This document shows positions 1-8,624 of a stretch of DNA of 37,178 nt, piece by piece. The notes under the pieces were generated by a model. The model ran no database searches. It saw only the letters and a list, made by a program, of their open reading frames with translations, and had not been told where the DNA came from. Position 1 is the stretch's first letter. Every line of letters starts with the position of its first letter. A program made the position numbers and the translations under genes. Source of the stretch: Paenibacillus sabuli (GTDB lineage Bacteria; Bacillota; Bacilli; Paenibacillales; Paenibacillaceae); NCBI RefSeq assembly GCF_014705605.1, contig NZ_JACXIZ010000060.1, forward strand, positions 1 through 37,178, read 5' to 3'.

Positions 1-680
1 AGGCCGCGCGCGGCGAGCTCGGCGAAGCCGCGGTCGACGCCCGCGCACAGCCCGCCGCCGCCGGCCGGCGCGAATACCGCATCCGGCGCGCGGCCTCCGA
101 GCTGCTCGTACAGCTCGAAGGCGATCGTCTTGACGCCCTCCATCGCCAGCGCATTGTAGCGGAAGGCGGTGATCATCACTTCCCAATTGGCGCGCTGCGC
201 AGCCGCTTCGATATAGCGGAAGACGCGCTCGCCTACCTCCGTGCTCGTGCCGAAGCCCGCGATCTTGCGGATGCGAGCTCCGTGCAGCAGCGCCTGGCCG
301 ATCTTGGCCTCGGCGACATGCTCCAGCACGAGCAGATGATAGGGCAGGCCCGCCCGCGCGGCATAGGCCGCGACGGAGGCGCCGGCATTGCCCGAGGAGG
401 TGCCGATCAGCGCGGCGCGGCCCCTGGCCAGCGCCGCCGATACGCCGACCGCGGAGATGCGGTCCTTGTACGAGCCGGTCGGATTGGCGCTCTCGAGCTT
501 GAAGTACAAGCGGTGCAGCCCGAGCTCGCGCGCGATCGCGCGGCTGCGCACGAGCGGCGTATTCCCCTCGCCCAGCGTCAGCCGATGCGCCGCATCGAGC
601 TGCGGGAGCAGGGCGGCATAGCGCCAGACGCCGCTCTCTCCCGGAGCGGCCAGGCGCGCCGCTTCGCCGACCCCGCTCAT
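1..680 (-). CDS. Threonine-synthase-like PLP enzyme (3' end cut off by the window)
   Basis: Reading from ATG at 680, the product is a fold-type II PLP enzyme of the threonine synthase/threonine dehydratase group. Visible marks are an N-terminal LGEGNTPLV segment, the PLP-lysine motif SYKDR near residue 71, the phosphate-cradle-like SSGNAG near residue 95 and the glycine-rich PAGGGG near residue 206. About 226 residues are present and the C-terminal part lies outside the window. The start overlaps the stop of the upstream dehydrogenase gene (ATGA, 677-680), so the two are translationally coupled. Its position as the tenth gene of an importer/catabolic operon, away from hom or thrB, argues for a catabolic lyase or beta/gamma-replacement role rather than threonine biosynthesis. 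Family assignment is secure; substrate is not. Confidence 0.88.
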   Translation of the reverse strand, partial: MSGVGEAARLAAPGESGVWRYAALLPQLDAAHRLTLGEGNTPLVRSRAIARELGLHRLYFKLESANPTGSYKDRISAVGVSAALARGRAALIGTSSGNAGASVAAYAARAGLPYHLLVLEHVAEAKIGQALLHGARIRKIAGFGTSTEVGERVFRYIEAAAQRANWEVMITAFRYNALAMEGVKTIAFELYEQLGGRAPDAVFAPAGGGGLCAGVDRGFAELAARG

Positions 681-1798
681 GCGCCGCTCCCGCCCGCCAG
701 ACCTGCCGGATCGGCGCCGACCGCCACGGGCGCGCCCGCGTCCAGCGCGGCCATCGCCGCTCCCGCCGCCGCCACCGATTGCAGCGCCGCCGAGCCGTCG
801 AACAGCGCCGCCAGTGGCGCCGGCGTCTGCCCGCTGCGCGCCGCCTCCGCGAAGATCTCCATCTCCCGCTTCATCAATACACGCAGGAATTCCGGCGGCC
901 GCAGCGACGGATTGCCGTGGATCACGCCGCCGTCGAGCCGCTCGTACAGCGCCGCGCGGTCCCGATCCTGATCCTCGTCGAGGCTGCAGCCGAACGTCTC
1001 CTCGCCCGCCGGACCCGCGAGGCGGATGCGCGAGCGCTGGAAGTCGATCTGCGCATACCCTTCCGTGCCGTTGACGACGAGCTTGTGCTCGCCCGCGCGG
1101 AAGCCCGAGCCGTACTGCATCGTCCCCACGCCGCCGCCTGCGAATTCGAGCGTCAGCAGCAGCACGTCGTCCTGCAGCCCCTCCGGGTGCGCCAGTCGGC
1201 CGCCCGCAGTGTAGACGCGCGAGACGGGCCCCATGATCGCGATCAGCAGGTCCAGCTCGTGAATGTGATGGAACAGATGCCCGCCCGACTTGGCGGTATC
1301 CTTCTTCCATTCCTGCGGCGAGGCCGGGCGCTCCCAGCCGGTGCGCTCGGCGTGGCCGACGATCGGCCGGCCGATCGCCCCGGCCTCGATCCGCTCGCGC
1401 AGCCGGGCGATGCCCGGCATGACCCGCAGGATGTGCCCCGCCATGAAGACGACGCCCGCCTCTCGGCACGCCGCCAGCATCTCCGCGCACGCCGCTGCCG
1501 TCAGCGCGATCGGCTTCTCGCAGAATACATGCTTGCCCGCCGCCGCGGCCAGCAGCACCGGCTCGCGGTGCAGATGGTTCGGACTCGCGACGACAATCGC
1601 TTCTACCTCGGGCATCGCGACGAGCGCCTCCACGCTGGCTGCCAGTTGGCAGCCGCCCTCGCGCGCCGTCTCGGCGGCATTGCGTCCGCCGTATACCGCC
1701 GCCAGCCGCATGCCCGCCGATTCCCCGATCTGACGTGCGAATTCCCGTCCGAAAAATCCGCAGCCGACGATGCCGATTCCGATCTCACGCTTACTCAT
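677..1798 (-). CDS. Gfo/Idh/MocA family NAD(P)-dependent oxidoreductase
   Basis: 373 residues, normal for the family. The N-terminal Rossmann fold carries GIVGCGFFG at residues 9-17, and the diagnostic EKPIAL motif is at 94-99 with the catalytic-type Lys95. The C-terminal substrate domain has the SGGHLFHHIHELD segment (171-183) with the expected His180. Family members oxidise or reduce secondary alcohols of sugars, inositols and amino-sugar derivatives at C2 to C4. The SD GGAGGG lies 6 nt before the ATG. It sits 61 nt after the SDR gene and overlaps the next gene by ATGA. With the glycosidase-like genes upstream, a role in oxidising an imported glycoside or sugar derivative is likely, for example making a 3-keto-sugar for beta-elimination. 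The exact substrate cannot be read from sequence. Confidence 0.92.
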   Translation of the reverse strand: MSKREIGIGIVGCGFFGREFARQIGESAGMRLAAVYGGRNAAETAREGGCQLAASVEALVAMPEVEAIVVASPNHLHREPVLLAAAAGKHVFCEKPIALTAAACAEMLAACREAGVVFMAGHILRVMPGIARLRERIEAGAIGRPIVGHAERTGWERPASPQEWKKDTAKSGGHLFHHIHELDLLIAIMGPVSRVYTAGGRLAHPEGLQDDVLLLTLEFAGGGVGTMQYGSGFRAGEHKLVVNGTEGYAQIDFQRSRIRLAGPAGEETFGCSLDEDQDRDRAALYERLDGGVIHGNPSLRPPEFLRVLMKREMEIFAEAARSGQTPAPLAALFDGSAALQSVAAAGAAMAALDAGAPVAVGADPAGLAGGSGA

Positions 1799-1859
1799 GC
1801 GTCACCCTCCTGTCTGCATACCCGTTCCTCTTTGCCGTCTCGTCCGTGCCAGCTCATCC

Positions 1860-2657
1860 TTACCAGCTCGTCCAGCCGCCGTCGACCGGCACATTCTGAC
1901 CGGTGACGTAGCGCGAGGCATCGGAAGCGAAGAAGACGACCGGGCCTTTGATATCGTCGTCCTCCGCCATTCGGCCGAGCGGCGTGAGCCGCTTGTAATT
2001 TTCCAGGAAGACGGCCTTGTCCGGATCGCTCGCGAGCCCCGGATTGTAGCCGCCGGGACTGATCGCATTGGCGCGGATGCCGCAGCCGCCATAGTAGTTG
2101 GCGACCCACTTCGTGAAGCCGACCATGCCCCACTTCGCATACGTGTACTCCACCCCGCTCGACATCCCCGTATCCCCGTACACCGGGAAATTCGGGCCCA
2201 CCGCGCCCTGAATCGAGGCGATATTGACGATCGACCCGCCGCCCTGCTCGCGCATCGGCGCCACTGCCGCCTGCGTCATCAGCATCAATCCGGCGCCGTT
2301 GATCGCCTGGGCCGTCTCCCAGCCGCGCTTGTCCGTCTGCTCCAGATCGGCCAGCCCGGTCCGCGACACGGCGTTGTTGACCAGCACGTCGAGCCGGCCA
2401 TAGCGGCGCAGCACCGCGGCGACCAGCTCGCCGATGCTGCGCTCGTCCTCGAGATCGAGCGCCAGCCCGATCGCCGCCATCCCCTCCTCGCGCAGCTCGG
2501 CCGCCGCCTGCTCGCAGCGCGCCTCGTCGCGCGAGGCGATCACGACCGAGGCGCCCGCCTCGGCCAGCGCCCGCGCGATCAGCCGACCGTAGAGACCCGC
2601 GCCGCCGGTGACGATCGCCGTCCGTCCGTCCAGCCGGAAGAGCTGATCGACCCTCAT
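1860..2657 (-). CDS. SDR family oxidoreductase
   Basis: 265-residue classical short-chain dehydrogenase. The cofactor loop TGGAGLYG (17-24) is followed by NNAV (94-97). Catalytic Ser148 lies in VNIASIQG, and the YxxxK pair is Tyr171/Lys175. The glycine motif TGGAGLYG differs slightly from the usual TGxxxGIG, as seen in gluconate/sugar-acid-type SDRs. The C-terminus has the usual VDGGWTSW ending. The start overlaps the stop of the glycosidase-like gene (ATGA, 2654-2657). It probably reduces or oxidises a sugar or hydroxy-acid intermediate in the same pathway as the Gfo/Idh enzyme. It is not closely similar to the second SDR at 13898-14653, so it is probably a different step rather than a duplicate. 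Confidence 0.9.
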   Translation of the reverse strand: MRVDQLFRLDGRTAIVTGGAGLYGRLIARALAEAGASVVIASRDEARCEQAAAELREEGMAAIGLALDLEDERSIGELVAAVLRRYGRLDVLVNNAVSRTGLADLEQTDKRGWETAQAINGAGLMLMTQAAVAPMREQGGGSIVNIASIQGAVGPNFPVYGDTGMSSGVEYTYAKWGMVGFTKWVANYYGGCGIRANAISPGGYNPGLASDPDKAVFLENYKRLTPLGRMAEDDDIKGPVVFFASDASRYVTGQNVPVDGGWTSW

Positions 2658-4141
2658 GACGCCCCCTCCTCGGCCGGAGCGACATCGTAGCGCAGCGGAT
2701 CGAGGCAGGAGATCTCCTTGAAGCGCCAGTAGACAGCCGGATCGTCCCCTTGCGGGAAGCCGAAGGCGTACAGCTGCGCCTTGACCGCGCGCATCCGGAC
2801 GCGGATGATCTGCCGCCGCAGCAGCTCCGGATCAGGCTGACCGCGCCACTGCACCGGCTGGATGCCGTCGCCGCGCAGCGGGATGTGGTCGGCGTACGAA
2901 TAGCCCGGCAGCGCCTCTCCGTTCGTATCGCACAGCTCCACCGCCACCAGCGCGTCCTCGTCCGCCGCGACGGCCGCATTCACATACAGCTCGCCGTCCT
3001 CGACCGCGAACGGCCGCGTCATCAGCTCGGCGGGCGCCGGGCCCGCCTCGAGCAGGACGAAGCCGTCCGGCCGCAGCTCGGCCGCGCCGATGCACTCCAG
3101 TGGCTGCTCGTCATACGGCAGCGAGCCGTAGCCCGAGTGGTCGACCGGCCAGCCGGTGTAATAGATGACCATCCGGTCCGGCCGATAGATGACGGTGGAG
3201 GAGGGCGTCAGGCACAGGCTGTCCCACTCGCCCGGCGCGCCGAGCCCGACCAGCCGCTCGCCCTGCATGCAGCGATGCCAGCCGAAGCCGTCGCGGCTGT
3301 AGGCGAGCTGGATGTCCATCGTGCCGGCCATCTTGTTGTATCGCGGATCGGTCTTGTAATCATAGGTGTAATACATCGAGAGCAGCCCGATCGTATAGGC
3401 GCCGTACGGCGTCATCTGCATGCCGTAGAACTGGACGTCGCAATCGTCGAGCTGATCGGGCTCGATCGCCAGCACCGGCCGGCTCCAGTGCGCCAGATCG
3501 GCGCTCTCCGCGATCCATACGCGCCGGTCCGGTATGCGCGTGCGGAAGCTGATCCGATACAGCCCGGTGTCCGGATCGCGATAAAAGCCGATATGGCAGT
3601 CGCTGTGCACCTTGATGACCGGCCCGTCGAACAGCTGCCGCCAGGCGAAGCCGTCCGGCGAGGCGTACATATAGATGCTGCAATCGCCGCCGTACGGCGC
3701 CATCGCCAGCTTGTAGCGCCGCGACGGATCGGGATCGGCGTCATCCTTGATCACCGACGGTCCGTGCGTGCGGTCCTCCTCGCCCAGCACGATGTTCGTA
3801 CCCGGCACCTTGTCCAGCTCAGGGCGTACGAAGCGCACGCCGTCGGGGGAGTAGGCGTAATTCAGATATGAAGCGGCCCGCTTGTCCGCTTCGCTCATTG
3901 CTTTCTCGTAAAAATGCGAGGAATACCACGTTTTATACACGCCTTCGTCCTCGTCGTACAGTGCCGAACCGTAATAGTGGAGCCGCTTGTACTCATGCGG
4001 CAGCTCCGGCTTCATCAGCGGATTGGCCTCGTGCTTGCGGGCCTCGCCGAGCTTGCGCGTGAAGCCGTCGATATAATCATAGAGCCGGTTGTCAAAAAAC
4101 GTGAATTTCACATGTCGAACGCTCCGGTCGCTGGTAGCCAT
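2654..4141 (-). CDS. Beta-propeller glycoside-hydrolase-like protein (copy A)
   Basis: 495 residues from ATG 4141, chosen because AGGAGA lies 8 nt upstream and the preceding gene ends 14 nt away; the frame is open much further upstream but inside the neighbour. No signal peptide is visible, so it is probably cytoplasmic. Blade-like repeats of the form S-x-D-G-x-x-W/F recur (YSPDGVRF, ASPDGFAW, SRDGFGWH), interleaved with acidic turns such as DPDPSRRYK and DPRYNK. This is the pattern of five-bladed GH32/GH43/GH130-like folds. The C-terminal 100 residues look like a beta-sandwich. It is clearly paralogous to copy B next door. The catalytic acid residues cannot be assigned by eye, so an inverting or retaining glycosidase, a phosphorylase or a non-catalytic propeller all remain possible. 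Confidence 0.72.
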   Translation of the reverse strand: MATSDRSVRHVKFTFFDNRLYDYIDGFTRKLGEARKHEANPLMKPELPHEYKRLHYYGSALYDEDEGVYKTWYSSHFYEKAMSEADKRAASYLNYAYSPDGVRFVRPELDKVPGTNIVLGEEDRTHGPSVIKDDADPDPSRRYKLAMAPYGGDCSIYMYASPDGFAWRQLFDGPVIKVHSDCHIGFYRDPDTGLYRISFRTRIPDRRVWIAESADLAHWSRPVLAIEPDQLDDCDVQFYGMQMTPYGAYTIGLLSMYYTYDYKTDPRYNKMAGTMDIQLAYSRDGFGWHRCMQGERLVGLGAPGEWDSLCLTPSSTVIYRPDRMVIYYTGWPVDHSGYGSLPYDEQPLECIGAAELRPDGFVLLEAGPAPAELMTRPFAVEDGELYVNAAVAADEDALVAVELCDTNGEALPGYSYADHIPLRGDGIQPVQWRGQPDPELLRRQIIRVRMRAVKAQLYAFGFPQGDDPAVYWRFKEISCLDPLRYDVAPAEEGAS

Positions 4142-4155
4142 GATAGGGTCTCCTC

Positions 4156-5685
4156 TCAAAACGGGATCGTGCCGTCTTGCTGCTGCTTGGCGTAGGCGGT
4201 CTTGGCCGCTGCGTCGTCGATCTGCATCGGATTGCCAAAGCTCGCCTGAGGCTTGACGATGTCCGGTCGCGCGGCCAGCGTGATCGCGTGCAAGATGGCC
4301 CCATTGAGCTCGATCGCGATCCGCACCTGCTCCCCGACCAGTTCCTCGAGCCGGCGCTCCTTCCACTGCGGCACCGCCGCGCAGTCGTCGCCCTCGAACG
4401 GCACGCAATCGTCGAATGCAAAGCCGTCGAAATAACTGCCGTCCTTGCGCATCATGCCGAAGCGCGCGTAGCCGGCCCCGGCCCGCACATTCACCGTCAG
4501 CTCCGCCGCTGTGAACTGCAGCGGCTTGGTGATGATCGTCGAGCCCTCCGCCAGGCCTTCAATGCCACAGTAGCCGTCCTTGCGTATCCGGTAAAACACC
4601 GTCGCCGAACTGTCGCCATTGAGCCGATCGTTCAAGCGCCGGTTATTCTCGGGCGTGCCGTGCATGAATTTGGCGCCGAAGCCGTGCAGGATGTATGCGT
4701 CGCCGGCGCTCGTCTCATACATGCCCATCAGACTGAGCTGCGCGCAGCCGTACTGCGGCGGCAGCGGGCGGTCGACCACCAGATTGCCGGACGTCTGCAT
4801 CCAGTGCAGGCCGTCATAGCTGTAGATGAGCTCGGTCTCCATATAGCCGAACAGCTTGGTGAAGTCCATGTCCGTCATACTTGTGTTGTAGCGCCACAGC
4901 AGCCCGAGGAAGACGCCGTCCATCCAGCCGGCCCACATGCTGTAGAATTGGACCTCCTGGGCGTCGCTGTTGTAGGCGGGCGACGGATGCAGGATGATCT
5001 GCGGCTCGGACCATTCCTGCATGTCCTTGCTGCGCCGCAGCGCGATGCGCCGGTCTACGTAGCCGCCGCGCATCAGCAGCCCGTAGTCCTGCTGGATCGG
5101 ATTGTAATACAGCGTATTGAGCGCGTCGCTCGTATATGGATGCGCGACCAGATCCGGGCGCGCCGTCCAGTGTACGCCGTCCGGCGAGAAGGCGAGGATG
5201 ACCGGACAGGATTCGCCGTTGCCGTGCGCGCCCATATTGATCATCGTCGCGCACTTGTAGCGCCGGGACGGATCGGGATCATGCGGGTCGCGGATGACCG
5301 AGGAGCCATGCAGTCCGCTGCCGCCGTCGAAGACGACGCGCCGCATCCGCCGCTCCGGGTGATCGTTGACGTCCACGGGCGCGAAGTTCACGCCGTCCTC
5401 GCTCTCCGCCAGACAGAGATAACGTACCGCATCGTTGGCCAGATCCGGCGACGCTTCGTACCAGAGCCGGTACTTGCCGACCTCCGGGCACCAGGCCGCC
5501 GAGCAATAGACCGTCGCCATGAAGTCCGGATCGCGGAAGGAAGCCGCCGCCTCCGGCTGGAACCAGCGCCGGGTCGTGCCCTTGCGGAAGTCGATCCAGT
5601 AGTCGTCGAAAAAGCAAAGCTTGGCCGGCAGCTCGCGCTCGCCCGCAGACGCGGCCTGCGCCCGACCTTCGGTATTTGCATTCAT
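4156..5685 (-). CDS. Beta-propeller glycoside-hydrolase-like protein (copy B)
   Basis: 509 residues from ATG 5685, which overlaps the stop of the oppF-like gene by ATGA (5682-5685). It is homologous to copy A over its whole length: both open with a K-x-x-F-F-D strand, both have HGxSVI(K/R)D followed by DPDPSRRYK, and both carry an aromatic/acidic VQFYxM segment in mid-protein. Propeller motifs seen are SEDGVNF, SPDGVHW and SYDGLHW. There is no signal peptide. The tandem pair directly after a complete importer suggests intracellular cleavage of an imported glycoside by two enzymes of different linkage or anomer specificity, or a heteromeric enzyme. The propeller fold is a confident guess; the activity is not established. 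Confidence 0.72.
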   Translation of the reverse strand: MNANTEGRAQAASAGERELPAKLCFFDDYWIDFRKGTTRRWFQPEAAASFRDPDFMATVYCSAAWCPEVGKYRLWYEASPDLANDAVRYLCLAESEDGVNFAPVDVNDHPERRMRRVVFDGGSGLHGSSVIRDPHDPDPSRRYKCATMINMGAHGNGESCPVILAFSPDGVHWTARPDLVAHPYTSDALNTLYYNPIQQDYGLLMRGGYVDRRIALRRSKDMQEWSEPQIILHPSPAYNSDAQEVQFYSMWAGWMDGVFLGLLWRYNTSMTDMDFTKLFGYMETELIYSYDGLHWMQTSGNLVVDRPLPPQYGCAQLSLMGMYETSAGDAYILHGFGAKFMHGTPENNRRLNDRLNGDSSATVFYRIRKDGYCGIEGLAEGSTIITKPLQFTAAELTVNVRAGAGYARFGMMRKDGSYFDGFAFDDCVPFEGDDCAAVPQWKERRLEELVGEQVRIAIELNGAILHAITLAARPDIVKPQASFGNPMQIDDAAAKTAYAKQQQDGTIPF

Positions 5686-6692
5686 TGAACGTCCTCCTCG
5701 GTTTCGACCAGATGACATGCCGTATAATGATCCTCCGTCCCTGCTACGAGCCGCAGCTCGGGCGGGACGGTCTTGCAGATGTCGATGCATTTCGGACAGC
5801 GCGTATGGAATCGGCAGCCTTGGGGCGGATTGGCCGGGCTCGGCACGTCGCCGCGCAGCACGATGCGCTCCCGGCTGTCGTCCGGATCGGGGATCGGAAT
5901 CGCCGACAGCAGCGCCTCGGTATAAGGGTGGCGCGGCTCGCTGTACATGCTGCCCGCGGGCGCCAGCTCCACGATCTGGCCGAGATACATGACCGCGATG
6001 CGGTCGCTCATATACTCCACCACGCTCAGATCGTGGGCAATGAAGATATACGTCAGTCCGAAACGCTGCTGCAGGTCCTTCATCAGATTGAGCACCTGCG
6101 CCTGAATCGAGACGTCCAGCGCCGATACCGGCTCGTCGCAGACGATCAGCTCCGGATTGATGCACAGCGCCCGTGCGATGCAGATGCGCTGGCGCTGACC
6201 GCCCGAGAATTCATGCGGATAGCGGTACATATAGTCCGGCCGCAGGTTGACCGACTCGAGCAGTTGCCCGATGATCGCCTTGCGTTCCGCCTTGTTGCCC
6301 ATCTTGTGCTTGCGCAGCGGCTCGTCGAACGCCTCATAGATCGTCTTGACCGGATTGAGCGAGGAATACGGGTCCTGGAAGACAATCTGCACATGCTTGC
6401 GCACGTCGAAGCTCTCCTGCTTGCTCAGCGTCAGCAGATCGCGCGTCTGTCCGTCCGGCAAGCGATAGCGCATCTCGCCGCCGGTCGGGCGCTGCAGCCG
6501 CACCAGGCATTTACCGAGCGACGACTTGCCGCAGCCGCTCTCGCCGACCAGGCCGAGCGTCTCGCCGCGCTTGACGTACAGGTTGACGTCGTCGACCGCC
6601 TTGACATGGCCTGTCACTTTTTTGAAGACGCCGCTGTAGATCGGGTAGTACATTTTGAGGCCTTTGACTTCCAATATGACTTCCTGCTCCAT
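5682..6692 (-). CDS. OppF/DppF-type ABC transporter ATP-binding protein
   Basis: 336 residues. Walker A GESGCGKS is at 50-57, the Q-loop [11 protein letters not shown] at 104-114, signature FSGGQRQR at 162-169 and Walker B LIVCDEP at 182-188, followed by the D-loop SALD. The C-terminal oligopeptide/dipeptide extension has four cysteines in [14 protein letters not shown], the usual oligo_HPY region. It powers the importer together with the OppD-like partner, whose stop codon lies 3 nt upstream. SD-like GAGGGGG precedes the ATG. Transporters of this PepT class import peptides but also nickel chelates, opines and oligosaccharides; the gene context here favours a sugar- or amino-acid-containing compound. 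Confidence 0.96.
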   Translation of the reverse strand: MEQEVILEVKGLKMYYPIYSGVFKKVTGHVKAVDDVNLYVKRGETLGLVGESGCGKSSLGKCLVRLQRPTGGEMRYRLPDGQTRDLLTLSKQESFDVRKHVQIVFQDPYSSLNPVKTIYEAFDEPLRKHKMGNKAERKAIIGQLLESVNLRPDYMYRYPHEFSGGQRQRICIARALCINPELIVCDEPVSALDVSIQAQVLNLMKDLQQRFGLTYIFIAHDLSVVEYMSDRIAVMYLGQIVELAPAGSMYSEPRHPYTEALLSAIPIPDPDDSRERIVLRGDVPSPANPPQGCRFHTRCPKCIDICKTVPPELRLVAGTEDHYTACHLVETEEDVQ

Positions 6693-6695
6693 CGC

Positions 6696-7703
6696 TTACG
6701 CCCCCTCTCCCGTATGCCAGCATCTGGCGCGGTGATGCCCGCCCAGCTCGACCTCCGGCGGCTCCTCGCGGCAGACGTCGCTGGCCAGGCCGCAGCGCGG
6801 CGCGAACGGACAGCCCGGCGGCATCTCCGACGGGTCCGGCGTGCTGCCGGGAATCGTCGCCAGCCGCTCGCTTTTGTTCAGACCCGGCAGCGGCACCGAC
6901 TTGAGCAGCGCGCGCGTGTACGGATGGCGCGGCGTCTTGAGCACCTCCCGGACGGTGCCGTACTCCACGACCTTGCCCATGTACATGACCGCGATATCGT
7001 CGGCCATGTCCGAGACGATCCCCATGTTGTGCGTGATCAGGATGATCGACGTGCCGAAGTCCTGCTGCACCTTTTTCATCAGCTCGAGGATCTGGGCCTG
7101 GATCGTCACGTCGAGCGCGGTCGTCGGCTCGTCGGCGATCAACAGCTGCGGGTTGCAGATCATCGCCATCGCGATCATCGCCCGCTGCTTCATGCCGCCG
7201 CTGAACTGATGCGGGTAGTCGTCGAGCCGCGAGGCCGCCAGCGGGATGCCGAGCTGGGTGAGCATGTCCGCGGCGCGCGCGCGCGCCGCCTTGCGGCCGA
7301 TCGCCTCGTGCTGCAGCACATTCTCGCAGATCTGATTGCCGATCGTATAGACCGGATTGAGCGAGGCCATCGGGTCCTGGAAGATCATGCTGATCTCCTT
7401 GCCCCGGATCGCGCGCAGCTGACTGCTGTTGCGCGGCAGCGCGCTCAAGGCGATGTCCTTGCCGTCCTTGTAATACGTCACGCTGCCGCCGGCAATGCCC
7501 CCGTGCTTGGGCAGCAGCTGCAAGATGGAATGCGCGGTCGCGCTCTTGCCGCAGCCGCTCTCGCCGACGATGCCGAGCGTTCGCCCGCGCCTGACCTCGA
7601 ACGAGACGCCGTTGACCGCTTGCACGCGGCGCTTGCCGACCGTGAATTCGGTGTGCAGCTCGTCCACCTTGAGCAGCAGTTCGTCCGTTTTCGCCACCAT
7701 CAT
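6696..7703 (-). CDS. OppD/DppD-type ABC transporter ATP-binding protein
   Basis: 335 residues from the first of two consecutive ATG codons (7703, 7700). The SD AGGAGGGG ends only a couple of bases before 7703, so ATG 7700 or the GTG at 7697 may be the true start. Walker [10 protein letters not shown] is at 47-55, the Q-loop IFQDPMASLNP at 108-118, signature FSGGMKQR at 167-174 and Walker B LLIADEPTTALD at 187-198. A cysteine-containing oligo_HPY tail (CPFAPRCGLASDVC) closes the protein. It is the non-identical ATPase partner of the OppF-like protein. The gene follows the oppC-like gene after 27 nt. Confidence 0.96.
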   Translation of the reverse strand: MMVAKTDELLLKVDELHTEFTVGKRRVQAVNGVSFEVRRGRTLGIVGESGCGKSATAHSILQLLPKHGGIAGGSVTYYKDGKDIALSALPRNSSQLRAIRGKEISMIFQDPMASLNPVYTIGNQICENVLQHEAIGRKAARARAADMLTQLGIPLAASRLDDYPHQFSGGMKQRAMIAMAMICNPQLLIADEPTTALDVTIQAQILELMKKVQQDFGTSIILITHNMGIVSDMADDIAVMYMGKVVEYGTVREVLKTPRHPYTRALLKSVPLPGLNKSERLATIPGSTPDPSEMPPGCPFAPRCGLASDVCREEPPEVELGGHHRARCWHTGEGA

Positions 7704-7730
7704 CCCCTCCTTACGCGTGCAGATGCATGT

Positions 7731-8588
7731 CTATTGATTCGGGTCGAGCACGTCCCGCAGGCCGTCGCCAAAGAAATTGGTCCCGAGCACAAACAGCGAG
7801 ATCGTCACGCCCGGTGGTATCCAAAGCCAGGGGTTGTTCTGAATGACATCGATCGCCTTGGCGGCGTTGATGATATTGCCCCAAGTCGGGATGCCCGAGG
7901 GGACGCCGAGTCCGAGGAAGCTCAGGCCCGACTCCGCCAGTATGAAACCGGCCGTCATCAGCGTAATCGAGACGATGACCGGGCTGAGCGTATTGGGCAA
8001 AATGTGCTTGAACATAATCGAGGCTTCGCCGATGCCGAACGCGCGGCAGGCCTCGACGTAGCTCTCCTGACGCAGCGAGAAGAAGCGCGCCCGCACGAGC
8101 CGGTACGTGCCCGACCAGCCGGTAATGGCGAAGATGAAGATCAGATTGAACACGCCTTGTCCGAAAAAAACGACCAGGATCAAAATCAGAATGATCTGCG
8201 GAAATGTCATGAACAGCTCCGACACGCGCAGCATCACCTTGTCGAACCACCCGCCGAAATAACCGCTGAAGCAGCCGAGCACCGTGCCGATCAGCGCGCC
8301 GCCGAGCGCGCTGCACAGGCCGATCACGATCGACAATCGAGCGCCGTAGAGCAGCCGGGCCAGCACGTCGCGCCCGAGCTTGTCCGTGCCGAGCAGGTGC
8401 GCCCAGGACGGCGGCTGCACGCGCTTGGCCAGATTGACCGCGCCCGGATCATAGGGCGTCAAGAGCGGCGCCAGGATGGCAGCCAGCGACATCAGCGCGA
8501 TGATGACGAAGCCCGTCACCGCCAGCCGATTGCGCCGCAGCTTCTCCCAATTGCGCATAGCGAGACTGGATTTCTCCGCAGCCTGCAT
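7731..8588 (-). CDS. OppC/DppC-type ABC transporter permease
   Basis: 285 residues with an N-terminal cytoplasmic stretch, a first membrane segment near 24-44 (VTGFVIIALMSLAAILAPLL) and further helices over 90-275. The coupling-helix EAA-type loop reads EACRAFGIGEASIMFKHILPN, where it contacts the ATPases. The N-terminal OppC_N segment, with a short external loop (LTPYDP), is typical of OppC/DppC/GsiD proteins. SD GGGAGG precedes the ATG. It forms the membrane channel with the OppB-like protein; the gene starts 36 nt after oppB ends. Confidence 0.95.
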   Translation of the reverse strand: MQAAEKSSLAMRNWEKLRRNRLAVTGFVIIALMSLAAILAPLLTPYDPGAVNLAKRVQPPSWAHLLGTDKLGRDVLARLLYGARLSIVIGLCSALGGALIGTVLGCFSGYFGGWFDKVMLRVSELFMTFPQIILILILVVFFGQGVFNLIFIFAITGWSGTYRLVRARFFSLRQESYVEACRAFGIGEASIMFKHILPNTLSPVIVSITLMTAGFILAESGLSFLGLGVPSGIPTWGNIINAAKAIDVIQNNPWLWIPPGVTISLFVLGTNFFGDGLRDVLDPNQ

Positions 8589-8624
8589 ATCCGGTTCCCT
8601 CCCTTATTCAAGTAAGCAACGTCC

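Noticed and set aside
5676-8615. Very long open frame on the plus strand opposite the importer genes
   Set aside because: It is antisense to well-supported opp and glycosidase-like genes, rich in Arg/His/Asp/Leu of the type produced by GC-rich reverse frames, and has no SD or family motif. Several other long plus-strand frames in 1-24 kb are rejected for the same reason.
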